Assembly: GCA_029204225.1 (NCBI GenBank)
Contig: MU832662.1
Coordinates: forward strand, 1 to 64,000
DNA length: 64,000 nucleotides
Source: Diphasiastrum complanatum
Lineage: Eukaryota > Streptophyta > Lycopodiopsida > Lycopodiales > Lycopodiaceae
Direction: 5' to 3'
Shown here: positions 13,500 to 24,330 of the stretch, piece after piece
Position numbering within the stretch: the stretch's first letter is position 1
Layout: each line of letters opens with the position of its first letter
Program-made: the position numbers and the translations under genes
The notes under the pieces: generated by a model
What the model was told of the DNA's origin: nothing
Seen by the model: the letters and a program-made list of their open reading frames with translations, nothing else
The model's database searches: none

Positions 13500-13859
13500 A
13501 ACCTGATGTGTGTCAGTTGTCGTCGTAATCGATGTGTTGATAGTTTCTTGTTCTAAGATTTTCAGAATGTCTTCAATTGTGATGGGACCGTCGGTCAATC
13601 GAACTCCAGTGTCAGACAAGTGGCCAAGCTGTCTTCCTAAATCTGTGTTGATAGCATTTAATTATGTTCGAGACATGGTTTTCCAATGTGAAAAAGCAAT
13701 GTTGTAACCGAAATATAGGTTACGAATTGCATAATAACTTTTGTCAGAGTGCGCTTCAAAATGTTGTATCGTCGTCTTGTTCGTCTGGATCGAATTCAGG
13801 ATCGGAATAGAAAATAGTTTATAAAAGTGTTTCAAAAGTCCTGCAAATTTGAAATATGT
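13500..13859 (-). pseudogene. Unidentified coding segment between helicase and GIY-YIG
   Basis: A minus-strand frame, with one TAA at about 13,667, reads through 'NLYFGYNIAFSHWKTMSRT', then 'LNAINTDLGRQLGHL', 'GVRLTDGPITIEDILKIL' and a Thr-rich end. The conserved-looking polypeptide runs to about 13,505. I do not recognise the family. Its position, between a helicase C-terminal half and a nuclease domain in the same direction, suggests one long ancestral polyprotein or spliced gene. Confidence 0.4.
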
Positions 13860-14195
13860 TATAAAAATAATATGATTTTCATATGTACATTTTCTTTGTG
13901 TGTGCATATTATTGTCATGTTAGAGCTAATCATTTTCAAAACTTCTTCTTTTGAAATTATTTGTTGATTCAATGTATCGTTGATTTCTTCTAATGTTGGC
14001 TTGCTAAATCTTGTCGTGTTTAATGAAAGATATAAAGCATCTGACGCGTGTCGAATTGAATAAGTTAGGTGGATCTGAATCGCCATTTTCCAATATAAAG
14101 ATGTCGACTAACCGGTGATACTGGTCGCCAATAATCTTGAATGTCTGTTGACAACCAGCTCTTAATCCAAGAACAATAAAACAAGTTAAAAACAT
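13859..14195 (-). pseudogene. Pif1-like helicase C-terminal half
   Basis: Two minus-strand frames join across a frameshift near 14,090. The first ends in 'GDQYHRLVDIF'. The second runs 'IHLTYSIRHASDALYLSLN', 'RFSKPTLEEINDTLN', 'EEVLKMISSNMTIICTHKENV'. The succession 'LT.S.R...D..YL..LN..R...PT..EI', then an 'EE' helix, then '(T)(I/V)(I/L)C.H.E.V' is that of the superfamily-1 Pif1/Helitron helicase segment after the QLP motif. Walker motifs are absent from this copy, but an N-terminal half of a similar helicase lies 4 kb away on the opposite strand. Confidence 0.6.
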
Positions 14196-14292
14196 CTAAA
14201 ATCATAACATAAAGCAGTCTCTTTGGAGAATGATAATTTTTTATGCTACATATCCTTACATTTAAGATAAGTATAACACGACATATGCTTAT

Positions 14293-14826
14293 TTTTGGCG
14301 CCGTTGCCGGGGATTGCTAATTTGTTGGGTATAGATGTTTGTCAACTAAAGATCAATGTCAACTGCAGGAAGCAGTTCTAGCAGTTCTAGAGCAGAGCAT
14401 TTGGAAAGATATAGAAGCCTTTGTGAGAACTTTTTTAAGGGTCTTCAACAAGCCTTTCAGCACGGAACATCACCTTTTGCCACTGAGTGAAAGTAGCAAA
14501 TTGGACGGGATTTCCAACTATGTAGTGTGGAAATTCAAAATGAAAACATACTGATGGAGAAAGACGTGTGGGAAGTCATCACAGATGATGAGAGAAGGCT
14601 GCCAAATGAAGCGGATATCAAAGTGTTTGACACAAAGATGAGGAAAGCTTTGACCTTCATTAACTTGTTAGTGAAGGATCACATCATTACCCACATTTGT
14701 GATGCTGTTACACCCAGACAGACATGGGATGTGCTAAAGGAGCAGTTCGAGACGTCAAATCCGTCTAGAATCATGTTTCTGAAGTCAAAGCTGAATAGTG
14801 CCCGAATGGAACAAGGAGAGCACATT
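14293..14826 (+). pseudogene. Primer-site-like sequence joined to copia gag (UBN2) fragment
   Basis: TGGCGCCGTTGCCGGGGA at about 14,297-14,314 is the primer-binding-site sequence seen in Athila/Tat-type plant gypsy elements; the same word, inverted, lies at 60,823-60,840. It is followed by a copia-type gag: 'LDGISNYVVWKFKMKTY', then 'EKDVWEVITDDERRLP', 'ALTFINLLVKDHIITHICD', 'QTWDVLKEQFETSN' and 'KSKLNSARMEQGE'. This is the UBN2 gag domain with one frameshift near 14,540. The gag stops at a TAA at about 14,827 and the sequence switches to Helitron Rep. A gypsy-style primer site in front of a copia gag makes this a chimeric junction. Confidence 0.7.
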
Positions 14827-14900
14827 TAATCATATTACCTATTGAAATACGCAATGAAATCAGAGCCAACATCGCCATTGAATCTGAATATAGATGACGC

Positions 14901-17583
14901 TGTGAAAAGTACAGTACTAAGGACCATAAATGGATCTTTGAATGATCCACAAGGTGATTGTATGCTTGTTAAACAATCTATCAGAAACTAGTCATCAGAA
15001 AACAAGATCTAGTTTAGCAGCTTGATAGGAAACAAGTAGAGACAATCAAAGCATTGATCAAATAGTCTAATCCAACTCCACACGTGTGGAAATAAGGCTG
15101 TAGTACGGTCTGTAGACAGTGTTTACAAAGTTTCAAAGCTGGGTTTCATTGGAAAAATAGAGTAATCACCATACAATGAGAGGAAACTCGAGTTTCTCCT
15201 TGAGGCTCCAAAAAGTTTCTATCTTCTCACTATGGAGAATGGAAATACATAGTAAAACACACTTCCTTTGCAAAGTTAGGTGAAAATCCAGCATGTAATA
15301 AGGAAGTAGACTCCACTTTCTTGCCCTAATGTGAAAACCCTAGTCTAGATCCAAGAGTCATGCTTGGTAGGTGCATGGTAGGTACAAATCTCATCATAAA
15401 TCATGGTCTAGATCCTACAAAGTAGGAATCACTACCAAATAGACACAACCACTCCTCTTGACTCGTGGTAACCTACTTTAGGTGTGTATGTACAAGTGGC
15501 ACTTTGGGCATTCAAGTAACCAACAAACAATATTGACAAAATGTACAACATTCTACATGGCTAGATTTGCCAATGTAGACAATTTTTCACACTCCTCCTC
15601 AAATCTAGCCTTGGAGATCACAATGCTTTTATCAATAACTCCAATTGAAGATCTAAGCTTGACAAATGAATCTTTAGGTAAAGGTTTAGTAACCAAATCA
15701 GCCAAGCAACTTGATGATGACACGTGTTGGAGCTTGATCTCTTTAGTTTGCACTTTTTCCCTCACGAAATGATGAGCAATTTCGATGTGTTTGCTCCTTG
15801 CATGGAATGTAGGATTAGTTGCAAGTGATTGGGCTGATTGGTTGTCACAATAGATGATAGAGATCTCCTCCTCCATGACATGAAGCTCCACCAATAGCCT
15901 TTTGAGCCACAAGACCTCCTTGCATGTTGATGTCAAGGCCTTGTATTCGGATTTTGTGGAAGATAGGGAGATGGTATCTTGCTTTTTGGAAAGCCATGAT
16001 ACTACTCCATCACATAGAAAGGTGGCAAAGGCACTTGTTGATCTTCTATCCACTTTGTCACCTGCAAAATCCGAGTCACTATAGGCTCTTAAGCCAAGAT
16101 TAGTTCCTCTATACAAAATACCAAAATTCTTAGTGAATGAAATGTATCTAAGAACTCTTTTGGCCATCTTCCAATGTGAAACTAGAGGACTTTGCATGAA
16201 TTGGCTTAACTTTCCAACACTATAACTAAGATCAGGTCTAGTTATAGTTAAATAGATCAAGGAGCCAATAAGCCTTCTATATAATGTGATGTCCTCAAAG
16301 GATGCTTCATCACAACCAATAGATGCTTTTACATGTTGCTCCATTGGTGTCTCAATGCCTTTACAATTCTTCATTCCAAATCTATCTAGGATGGATGTAG
16401 CATATTTAGATTGAAAAATGAAGCTAAAATCACATCCTCTAATAACCTCTATTCCAAGAATGAAGCTCAATAGGCCGAGATCTACCATCTTAAACTCTTT
16501 TGATAAAGCAATTTTTACATCTCTAATTCCATCTAGATCATTACCACTCAAGATAATGTCATCTACATACAAAACAAGAATAATGATCATGCCATCATGA
16601 AAACTTATATACAATGATGGATCATAGGCACTCATTACAAAATTGATGGAAATGAGAAAAGAGTTTAGCCTAGAGTAGATCCAATGAATATGGGTTATTA
16701 AATGCTGGTTCAGAGATGCCCACACGTGTGAACAGTACGGATTTTGATCCTGAAAAAGTTTGGGATCAAATCCCCTCACCAAAACCTGGATACCAGCTCG
16801 CCCTTCCAATACTAGCTTTTTGCACCAAAACCTACTAAAACTGGATTAGATTCAGACACAGATCAATGGCCTTGTACTTGGCTCTGATACCATGTGAAAA
16901 GTACAATACTAAGGACCATAAATGGATCTTTGAATGATCCACAAGGTGATTGTATGCTTGTTAAACAATCTATCAGAAACTAGTCATCAGAAAACAAGAT
17001 CTAGTTTAGCAGCTTGATAGGAAACAAGTAGAGACAATCAAAGCATTGATCAAATAGTCTAATCCAACTCCACACGTGTGGAAATAAGGCTGTAGTACGG
17101 CCTGTAGACAGTGTTTACAAAGTGCCAAAGCTGGGTTTCATTGGAAAAATAGAGTAATCACCATACAATGAGAGGAAACTCGAGTTTCTCCTTGAGGCTC
17201 CAAAAAGTTTCTATCTTCTCACTATGGAGAATGGAAATACATAGTAAAACACACTTCCTTTGCAAAGTTAGGTGAAAATCCAGCATGTAATAAGGAAGTA
17301 GACTCCACTTTCTTGCCCTAATGTGAAAACCCTAGTCTAGATCCAAGAGTCATGCTTGGTAGGTGCATGGTAGGTACAAATCTCATCATAAATCATGGTC
17401 TAGATCCTACAAAGTAGGAATCACTACCAAATAGACACAACCACTCCTCTTGACTCGTGGTAACCTACTTTAGGTGTGTATGTACAAGTGGCACTTTGGG
17501 CATTCAAGTAACCAACAAACAATATTGACAAAATGTACAATATTCTACATGGCTAGATTTGCCAATGTAGGCAATTTTTCACA
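14901..17583 (-). mobile_element. Ty1/copia element, internally deleted, young
   Basis: Two 691-bp LTRs (14,901-15,591 and 16,893-17,583) begin TGTGAAAA and end TTTTTCACA. By eye they differ at about six positions. A perfect 5-bp target duplication GACGC flanks the element (14,896-14,900 and 17,584-17,588). On the minus strand the primer site TGGTATCAGAGC (16,881-16,892), complementary to initiator tRNA-Met, abuts the 5' LTR, and the purine tract GAGGAGGAG (15,592-15,600) abuts the 3' LTR. Only about 1.3 kb of internal sequence remains, so gag, protease, integrase and the start of RT are deleted. It could move only with enzymes supplied by another copy. Confidence 0.97.
15600..16809 (-). CDS. 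copia reverse transcriptase/RNase H, truncated
   Basis: An uninterrupted minus-strand frame codes for the second half of copia RT and all of RNase H. The catalytic 'YVDDIILSG' loop is intact, followed by 'LGLLSFILGIEV', 'RRLIGSLIYLTITRPDLSYS', the RNase H motif 'AYSDSDFAGD', 'SLSSTKSEYKALTSTCKEV', 'YCDNQSAQSLATNP' and 'ADLVTKPLP'. The N-terminal third of RT is missing, and the first about 45 residues come from leader sequence beyond the deletion joint, so this is not a working polymerase. The frame runs into the 3' LTR at 15,591 and ends at 15,553. The intact frame agrees with the low LTR divergence. Confidence 0.9.
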
Positions 17584-18066
17584 GACGCAAAAAAAATCGG
17601 ATTATCCCATGCTGATGAAAATGTCCTAAAATCAATATCTAGCTACATCTTGACAAAACCGATATCATTGCCATAAATTAGTTTCACATGCTTACAAATT
17701 CCGATCATCAAAAGAAGCGGAGTTGTTTAGTAGATACCTCCTCTCCATATTTGCGACGCAAATTTATAAATTACAACAATACAATACTATTGCATCCAAT
17801 TGATATCTACACATATAGACCTGAAGAACTTGAAAACATGACTTTTTATGAGTATTGGCGCCGATATATTGTAATCGCAAAAAAAAAAACAATTTCCAAA
17901 AAGAAATATAATTGGATCAATTAGGACATTATTTGTATAAAAATACTAAAATAATCATATTCACAACTTATCACCCTGCATATTAAACAAAAGGTTTTTT
18001 TTTTCAATATCTTATTAGAAAAATGTCAATTTCGAAAAGAACATGAACTTTTGAGCCTCGAGAACA

Positions 18067-18860
18067 ATGATCGATCGTATTATACCAAATGCATATTGCG
18101 TGAATTCATTCGAAATGAGAAAAGACATTGAGCATTACGTTGAAAATTATTCGAATAAACAAATGCTTCAAAATGAACAACGACAACAAATTGTAAATAT
18201 CTTATTGCAACATAAATCATTTTCACGCGAACCGTTTTTTCAAGTCATATCTGATTATGAAGGTAACGCTCAAGTATCATTAGGAACTGATACAAAAGAT
18301 ATGTTAGGTATTTCACATGAATTTCAATCATTTGCAAATTCTTCATTGACAACAGAACAAGAAAGTGCTTTTTCGATTTTGATGTCAAATCAGTCGGGTA
18401 CTTTTGTACTATCAGGTACACCAAGAAGTGAAAAAATGCATCTAATAAAATATTTAACATTCGCGCTTGAAAAAACAAACAAATCTATTTTGTTATGCGC
18501 CACAACAGGTGCAGCTGCGTGTAGGCTTAGTAAACGTGCATTGACAATGCACAATTTATTTTCGATCCCTATCAATGCTCCATATATACAAAATCTAATG
18601 CCTGCTGATGTACATTACAAAAAAAATCTTTAGTGGTGATATCATTATTATCGACGAAATGTCTATGATGACTGCTCAAACATTAAAGCTTGTCATACAC
18701 CAAATAAATCAAGTAAAATCAAATCCATATCGTCTGCCTTTCCAGAATTTCATCCTGTTGTTAGTAGGCAATCATCCACAATTGCCAGCAATATGTAAAC
18801 ATAGAACTGATAGTTTATGTTCGAGATTCCAAACAATCATAAGTAAAAGATATTGATGCC
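18067..18860 (+). pseudogene. Helitron/Pif1-like helicase, N-terminal half
   Basis: After a leader containing 'LLQHKSFSREPFFQ' comes 'LTTEQESAFSILM' and a damaged Walker A: 'FVLSGTPRSEKMHLIKYL', where families have G-x-A/G-G-T-G-K-T/S, so the phosphate-binding Gly and Lys are lost. Motif Ia (ILLCATTGAAACRLS) and 'TMHNLFSIPI' follow. After a +1 shift near 18,615 the Walker B 'DIIIIDEMSMM' and the 'LLLVGNHPQLPAI' motif are read (families have GDxxQLPPI). Similarity fades near 18,920. It continues the Rep segment upstream and is AT-rich like the minus-strand helicase/GIY-YIG segment. Confidence 0.85.
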
Positions 18861-18949
18861 GACAATCTCATATCAAACATGATGCATTTCTTATTAGTGT
18901 ATCCGACTTATTGGCCAGCCCGATATATCGGTCTATGCTCCTAATAAAG

Positions 18950-19860
18950 TTTGTCAGACAAGCGAGGTCTGTTGCATCAGATAAACCAAGGCAGAGACAG
19001 ATGCAAATGTCTCAATGCATTCCAAATGAAGTCCGACAATCTGTCCTCAACAATAGAGAGCGCTCATTCATAAGAACTACTACGTTGAACTACAGGAGTA
19101 TCCATATGCAAAGTTCAAAGCATTGATTTACAACAACACAGAGCAAGCTTTAGGATGTGTAAGTCTAAATATACGACAGAGAAATGTAACAGTGATTCCG
19201 AAAGTTAACATCACAATTAAGTTCCAAGCACTTGATTATTCAATCACACAGGCAATCAAATAACAAATGATTTTTAAGACAATCTTAGCGATGAATTTAC
19301 GGTAGTTCTCATATGACAATATCAAGGCTAAAGAAGTGTCTGACCAGAGTTTCAATCACAAGCACATTCGACAAGGTGAGGTTTACCATCTGTCAGAAAC
19401 AGAAGTACTCAGCAGGTAGAAGTCTTATGAAAGTAGAGAGAAGAGAGAACTCGAAAACTCAAGCACTCTTTATGATCTCATGATAAACTCGGTGATTGTA
19501 TTGAAGTGTAAATGGAGTACATATAGAGAACGAGCGGAGGAGAACGTAGCTCCCTAATAACCGATATGTCGCTTCTTATTTAATTTAATTAAATAATTTC
19601 ATTCAATGGAGAAATTTACATGTGTACATTTCCTAAGTGGCATCCTTGAAGCAAGCACGTGGAAGGTTACAACATTTAATTTGAGGCGGGACTAATAGGG
19701 CATCTGGAATGTTTCTTCCTTAGGGCTAGCCTTCTTATTAAGGTTTGTGTCATTCCATATTTACCCTTCGGAACACAGTTCTTCCTTTAGTCATATTTAT
19801 TTAGACCTCTTTGTCTTCAATATATCTTTGTATAAGTTGTCATTGTCAGGTCCATTAGAT
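18950..19860. other. No gene seen
   Basis: This stretch lies between the Helitron helicase and the gypsy protease. It may hold the 3' LTR/UTR of the minus-strand gypsy element, since TTATTTAATTTAATTAAATAA-like AT tracts occur near 19,575-19,600, but I found no matching LTR copy, primer site or coding motif. Confidence 0.35.
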
Positions 19861-19866
19861 ATTTCT

Positions 19867-22229
19867 TCATATTCGGTGATTATCTTCATCACTTGAGTAG
19901 GTTAATTGGAATTTTGCATCATCAATTAGTACTTCAAAAAAAATAGGCATGTAATATGGTATTACAGATTTCATGTTCCCCAATTGTGAACCACTTGCAC
20001 GACTCTCAACCGAGGTCTTCTTAGTAAAACACGATAGGGCGAAAGGAGATTCTGGAATTTCCATCACCACAAAGGTGATTACAAATTGCACTCCTGCTAT
20101 CTTTACTAGGATATCTTCAACTACACCTTTAGGCTTCACCTAGCACTGATCAGCTAGTTTGATAGCAAATCTTGCTGGTTGCAGTCCTTGCAGACCTCAT
20201 TTTTGATATAAAATAGTGAAGATCAAATTGATTTCTGATCCTCCATCTACCACTGCAGCTTTGTCCTCAAATATCTTGTGTTTGATTGGTAGAGTGATAT
20301 TGTGTTGCTCACTCTCCCATGTTGTTCCAATGTGGAGGACGTTGCTGGTTCCTTCGTAGCCCGCACAATATAAAGGCTCTTTTGTGGTTGGTTCTGGTTC
20401 TAATTTGATCCAATCTGCCAGAATGCTCTTTGCTTGAGGTGCAATCTGTAGGAACTCTCCAAGGGATAAGTTCACACGGCTAGTCAGTAGACTTGTGAGC
20501 ACTCCCATTTGTGGAACTTCAGGCTCTCCCATCTAAAAAGGTATTTCATGATAGTGCAAACAGTCGCTAAGATTTGTCCTTAATGGTGAGCCTGTTGGCG
20601 GCGCTGGTATTTTCTCAGCTAGAGGTTTTGCAGGTACGTCCTTGGCTTGTGCAGCTTTCTCTGCTTGTGCCTTCTGTATCCAATTGCATATCTCCTGATA
20701 TTGTCGTCCTTCTTTCCTTACGTTAGGATATGGTCCTGCGGGTGAGGGTTGATCGTCTACCAATGATACTGAAGAGGGTGGTGATGGTGTTGCTCCCTTC
20801 TATTTCTGGGCTCGCGTAATCGTTAACACCAGAACATGGAAAATTTGAGTTTTCTATGGTGTCCTTGATGGAATTGTTGTTGGTTGCATTATGATCAGAT
20901 TTAAAAGTGCACTTGCTTCAGGTCTCAATGAAAAATTCTTGTAATAGTGCCCGTACCCGCATTCTTGGCAGAAGGGTATAAATATTCCCTTATGAGGACA
21001 TTCTGCAATTTTGTGCCCTTTGTCGCATCCGTAGCAGCCGTAGATTCTTCCACCTTGATGTTGAGGTCGGGCGGCGTAGGTCACGAAATATTCGTTTATA
21101 TCCAGATTGACATATTCCTCGTCCGGACCATACAATTGTTGTTGCTCAGGTTGGGGTGGTAACTCATGCTCTACTGTTGCTAAGTTTATATGGGCCACTT
21201 GATTGTTAGATGGCCCTGGTGGTGCAAGTAAAGTCATGCGCTACTAATTCATTGGCGTTCCAAATCGTGATGCCACATTTGTGAGAAAGATAAGAGGTTT
21301 GGTACTGATTCCTCTTTTGTTGTATAATTATGGGGTTGAATGGGCAGAACGTTGTTTCATGGGATGACGCGTTGCATAGGTGGCAATACCGTTGTGTTAG
21401 TTTGAGATTCTGGTTCAAAACTGGACACTCGTTGGCGGTATGGTTCTGCGTACAAATCGGACACCATACATTTTATCTTCAAGGATACTGTAGTTGGTTT
21501 TGATCTGGTGCGTTAGGGAATGATGCTACAACTCCTTGTAAGGCCTTCAGTTTTTTATCAAACTAGGCCATCAATTGCTCCATTTGCTATTTGTGTAGTT
21601 TAGTCATTTGCTCCATCAGCAGATCTGTTGATATTTTGGAAGCATTGGAGGTTGATGCTATCGAGGGATTTGGATGATGGGCTGTTGGATAAGAGTCGTC
21701 GTCCGAGCCTTCATCCTCTTCACTAATAGCGTCTTCCATGGCTTATTGCAATGTGGCGTACTGCTCCCGATGTTTAAGTTCTCTTTTGATGCTTCGTGGT
21801 AATCTTGCGAGGAACCACATAATCACCGCATGATCGGGAGTTAGGGCTGTGTTGCATTCGGATCTTAGATGCTTGACCCATTCGATGTAGTCCCGGACTA
21901 TTTTCTTTCTTTCCCATCTTGACTTTGCTTAACAAGAAAAATGGATCTTCCATGAATTTTCTTGGTTTAAAGCGCGTGATAAGAGCCGTTTTAATTCCTT
22001 CCCAGGTGGACTTCTCTTCGGCCGATAGGTTGAAGAACCAGTTTTGGGATGCAACTACTAGTGATATTGGAAATAGCTTCAATTTTTTCGCTGGGGTCTG
22101 TTCGCCATAGATCTCACACACTTGTTCGTAGATCTGGAGGAACCTGATAGGATCTGTTGATCCATTATACTTAGGCATTTCGAGACGAGGTGCCCTGGTG
22201 TGACAACTATCCATGGTATATACGGTCAA
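19867..22229 (-). pseudogene. Ty3/gypsy gag-protease remnant
   Basis: Minus-strand frames in order from the right: a gag domain (LEMPKYNGSTDPIRFLQIYE, then 'KLFPISLVVASQNWFFNL', 'TRFKPRKF'); a small Cys-rich segment (CHLCNASSHETTFCPFN); two zinc-binding units (CYGCDKGHKIAECP and CQECGYGHYYKNF); a Pro-rich linker; and an aspartic-protease core with 'AAVVDGGSEINLI', where families have D-S/T-G or 'DGGSEVNLI'. A piece at 19,867-20,139 carries protease-flap-like sequence (GVQFVITFVVMEIPESPF). Stops separate the blocks, and no RT follows before 19,860. It is a truncated gypsy polyprotein. Confidence 0.8.
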
Positions 22230-22399
22230 CGAATCAAGGAATGTTGACGCGGACGAGAACGTCGCAAATTCTCACTTCACATTTTACGTGGAGTGGCTTT
22301 CTCTCACTTCGCAAATTCTAGGAAGTGCCTGGAACGTTCCTCGTTGAAAATAGACGACTTCGAGATTTTTCTCTCTCTTTGCATTTTTCAGGAAAATGC

Positions 22400-22660
22400 G
22401 AAAAAGCCAACAGTGCCTATAAAAATGCAAAGGTGACTTTAAAATAGTTTAACTTCTTCAAAATAGTTGAAAGGAAGAAGTTGATAGCAAGTGTCGCATT
22501 TTTCGAGAAAGTGCGAAAAAATCGACACTGTCGCATTTCGGGGAAATGCGAAAAAGCTGAGATTGTTGAAAAATAGTTGAACTGTTGAAGTGTCGCATTT
22601 TGGGAAAATGCGAAAAAACTGACACTGTCGCATTTCGGAGAAATGCGAAAAAAACATAGT
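22400..22660. repeat. Cluster of four short palindromic repeats
   Basis: Four copies of CGCATTTCNNNGAAATGCG-type palindromes lie at 22,495-22,515, 22,532-22,550, 22,594-22,612 and 22,629-22,647. Each is followed by AAAAA and often by GACACTGT. They lie upstream, on the minus strand, of the gypsy gag, in what would be its 5' leader or LTR. Confidence 0.8.
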
Positions 22661-22839
22661 TAATTTCTGTAGACTGTTGCGACACTTAGTGTATTTCTGC
22701 AGAGTTGTTCTAAATGCTAATTCGTGGAAGTTCTTGAAGATGGCCAAGTCTTCAATGATCTTCAAATTATTGAACTTAACATCTAAACTTGGAATATGAT
22801 AAGATTGGTTACCCTTTGCTGGAGATCAGCCGGAAGCCC

Positions 22840-23026
22840 GTTGTAGACGTTCTTCAAATAATTTGGCTGTCTAAGTTATGATTCCTGCAGGTATCAGATG
22901 AGCAGACGTAGAACCAAAGTTGGTTTCACCTAACCCTAGATCAATTATCAATAAACGTGTAGGAAGAATCTTGAAATAGAAATTAGTCATTCACCAAGGA
23001 GACAACTGTGGACTGAATTTCCAACA
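22840..23026 (-). mobile_element. copia LTR fragment (5' end)
   Basis: Read on the minus strand it starts TGTTGGAAATTCAGTCCACA and runs through CTACGTCTGCTCATCTGATACC. It is about 95 percent identical by eye to the LTR start at 52,708 on the plus strand. Only about 190 bp are clearly shared. The rest is missing or diverged. Confidence 0.8.
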
Positions 23027-23628
23027 CAATGCACATAAGGAGTATTGTTTGACCAATGGAATCGAATAACAATTTGTTGTTTCCTATTCTCTTCAATCCA
23101 AGGGACTTGCAGAGATGGAAAGACTAATCCAAACGATATTCATACACTGCATGGATATACATATGCAAAATGGTTAGGTGATGTTGACAGAAGAAAATCC
23201 ACTTCTCGATTTGTCTTCCTGTCCAATATCCTAGAATAGTTGAAAGCAAACCTCCATTGCAATGTCCTTGACAGAATCTGAGTAGATTGCAACTTCACGA
23301 ACTACCAAGGGGATAGTCTGGTTGACAAATTTGTTGTCTGACATTGGCCTAAGACAATATGTTCCAACAATTATTCAGTGTGATAATCAAAGTGCTATTG
23401 CATTGTCGATGAATCCTAGATTCCATTCTAGAAGCAAGCACATTAAAATTAAGTATCACTACGTTAGGAATATAATTTTTAAAAAGGATGCATGTCTAAA
23501 ATTTTGCAGAACTCAATATATGGTAGCTGATATATTTATAAAAGGATTAAATCAAGAAGCACACAAATTTTTTTGTGCAATCTTAAATTTAGTAATGGAA
23601 ACATTCAAGGATTCAAATTAAAGGAAGA
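23027..23628 (+). pseudogene. Ty1/copia integrase-RNase H fusion remnant
   Basis: The segment starts in the copia integrase ('LTNGIE', 'QFVVSYS'). After a deletion it jumps to RNase H: 'GYTYAKWLGDVDRRKSTSRF', 'IIQCDNQSAIALSMNPRFHS', 'SKHIKIKYHYVR', 'MVADIFIKGLNQEAHKFF'. The stop at 23,619-23,621 overlaps the purine tract AAAGGAAGA (to 23,628), and TGTTATATTATAG from 23,629 looks like the start of a 3' LTR. RT is entirely deleted. Confidence 0.85.
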
Positions 23629-23957
23629 TGTTATATTATAGTATATCTCTCTCTCTCTCAAAAACACATTCACTTTATAGTTTATCTACTTTTAGATGAC
23701 GTGGAATAAACTGAGTTGGTGGGGCCAGAACGACCTGTTATCTATCTACTATCTACTGTATTGGACTCTCACCGTTAATCATAGCCACGTCGTAACTATC
23801 CAACGATAGATAGGCTGGCTATCGTCTGGTAAGATTTAAGATGGGCGGTGGCGGCGCGTTACACCATAGCGTGAATTAGTGAGACGACGAGAAAAATGTC
23901 TGGAAATGTAAAAGCGAATCCTCCCCATTTTCAAAAGATATCAGGAAAAAGTAGAGA

Positions 23958-24062
23958 GATGAGACAGAGATGGAGGAAAGTCAGATCTGAGAAAGATGAG
24001 ACAGAGATGGAGGAAAGTCAGATCTGAGAAAGATGAGACAGAGATGGAGGAAAGTCAGATTT
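23958..24062. repeat. 37-bp tandem repeat, about 2.9 copies
   Basis: The unit starts GATGAGACAGAGATGGAGGA and ends TGAGAAA. Copies are identical except for C to T near the end of the third. It lies about 0.7 kb before the kinase start codon. Confidence 0.95.
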
Positions 24063-24330
24063 GATATATTTTTATACGTTTTATATCGGAAAAGAATGAA
24101 TGCCTGAAGGCTGAAGCTAAACCTCCGTGGACGACTTTATCAGCGCAAGCAAGTGTTATGACGTCCTCCACAAGGCTTGGAATCCAAGTGTCGCATATTG
24201 TCTGATCGTGCACGCACACAAATTTGACCTGTTTTTGTAGCGTTTTGTGCATTTTTAGCTTTTGGTTTTCTTTGATACAAAAACTATCATTCTTTATAAT
24301 ATTTTTCAGTTTGAAATATCTTCTAGACAT

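Larger units (their letters stand above)
14827..17960 (+). pseudogene. Helitron Rep C-terminal region, split by a copia insertion
   Basis: If the copia element at 14,901-17,583 and one copy of its GACGC target duplication are removed, the flanks join in one frame: 'YYLLKYAMKSEP', 'LNLNIDDA' followed by 'KKIGLSHADENVLK' and 'SSYILTKPISLP'. After a stop and a shift it continues with 'LVDTSSPYLRRKF' and 'YTYRPEELENMTFYEYWRRY'. These match the stretch between the Rep (HUH) domain and the helicase of Helitron RepHel proteins: the 'KY..K.EP' block, the 'VDT.P...R' block and the 'Y..RP.ELE.M...E' block. Several stops make it inactive. The HUH and two-Tyr catalytic motifs are not in the window. Confidence 0.75.

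Noticed and set aside
17688-17924. An independent 78-codon gene
   Set aside because: It is the shifted continuation of the Helitron Rep region (VDT and YRPEELE blocks), not a separate gene.
22495-22647. CRISPR-like array
   Set aside because: Only four imperfect palindromes with irregular spacing, in a plant retroelement context; no cas genes.
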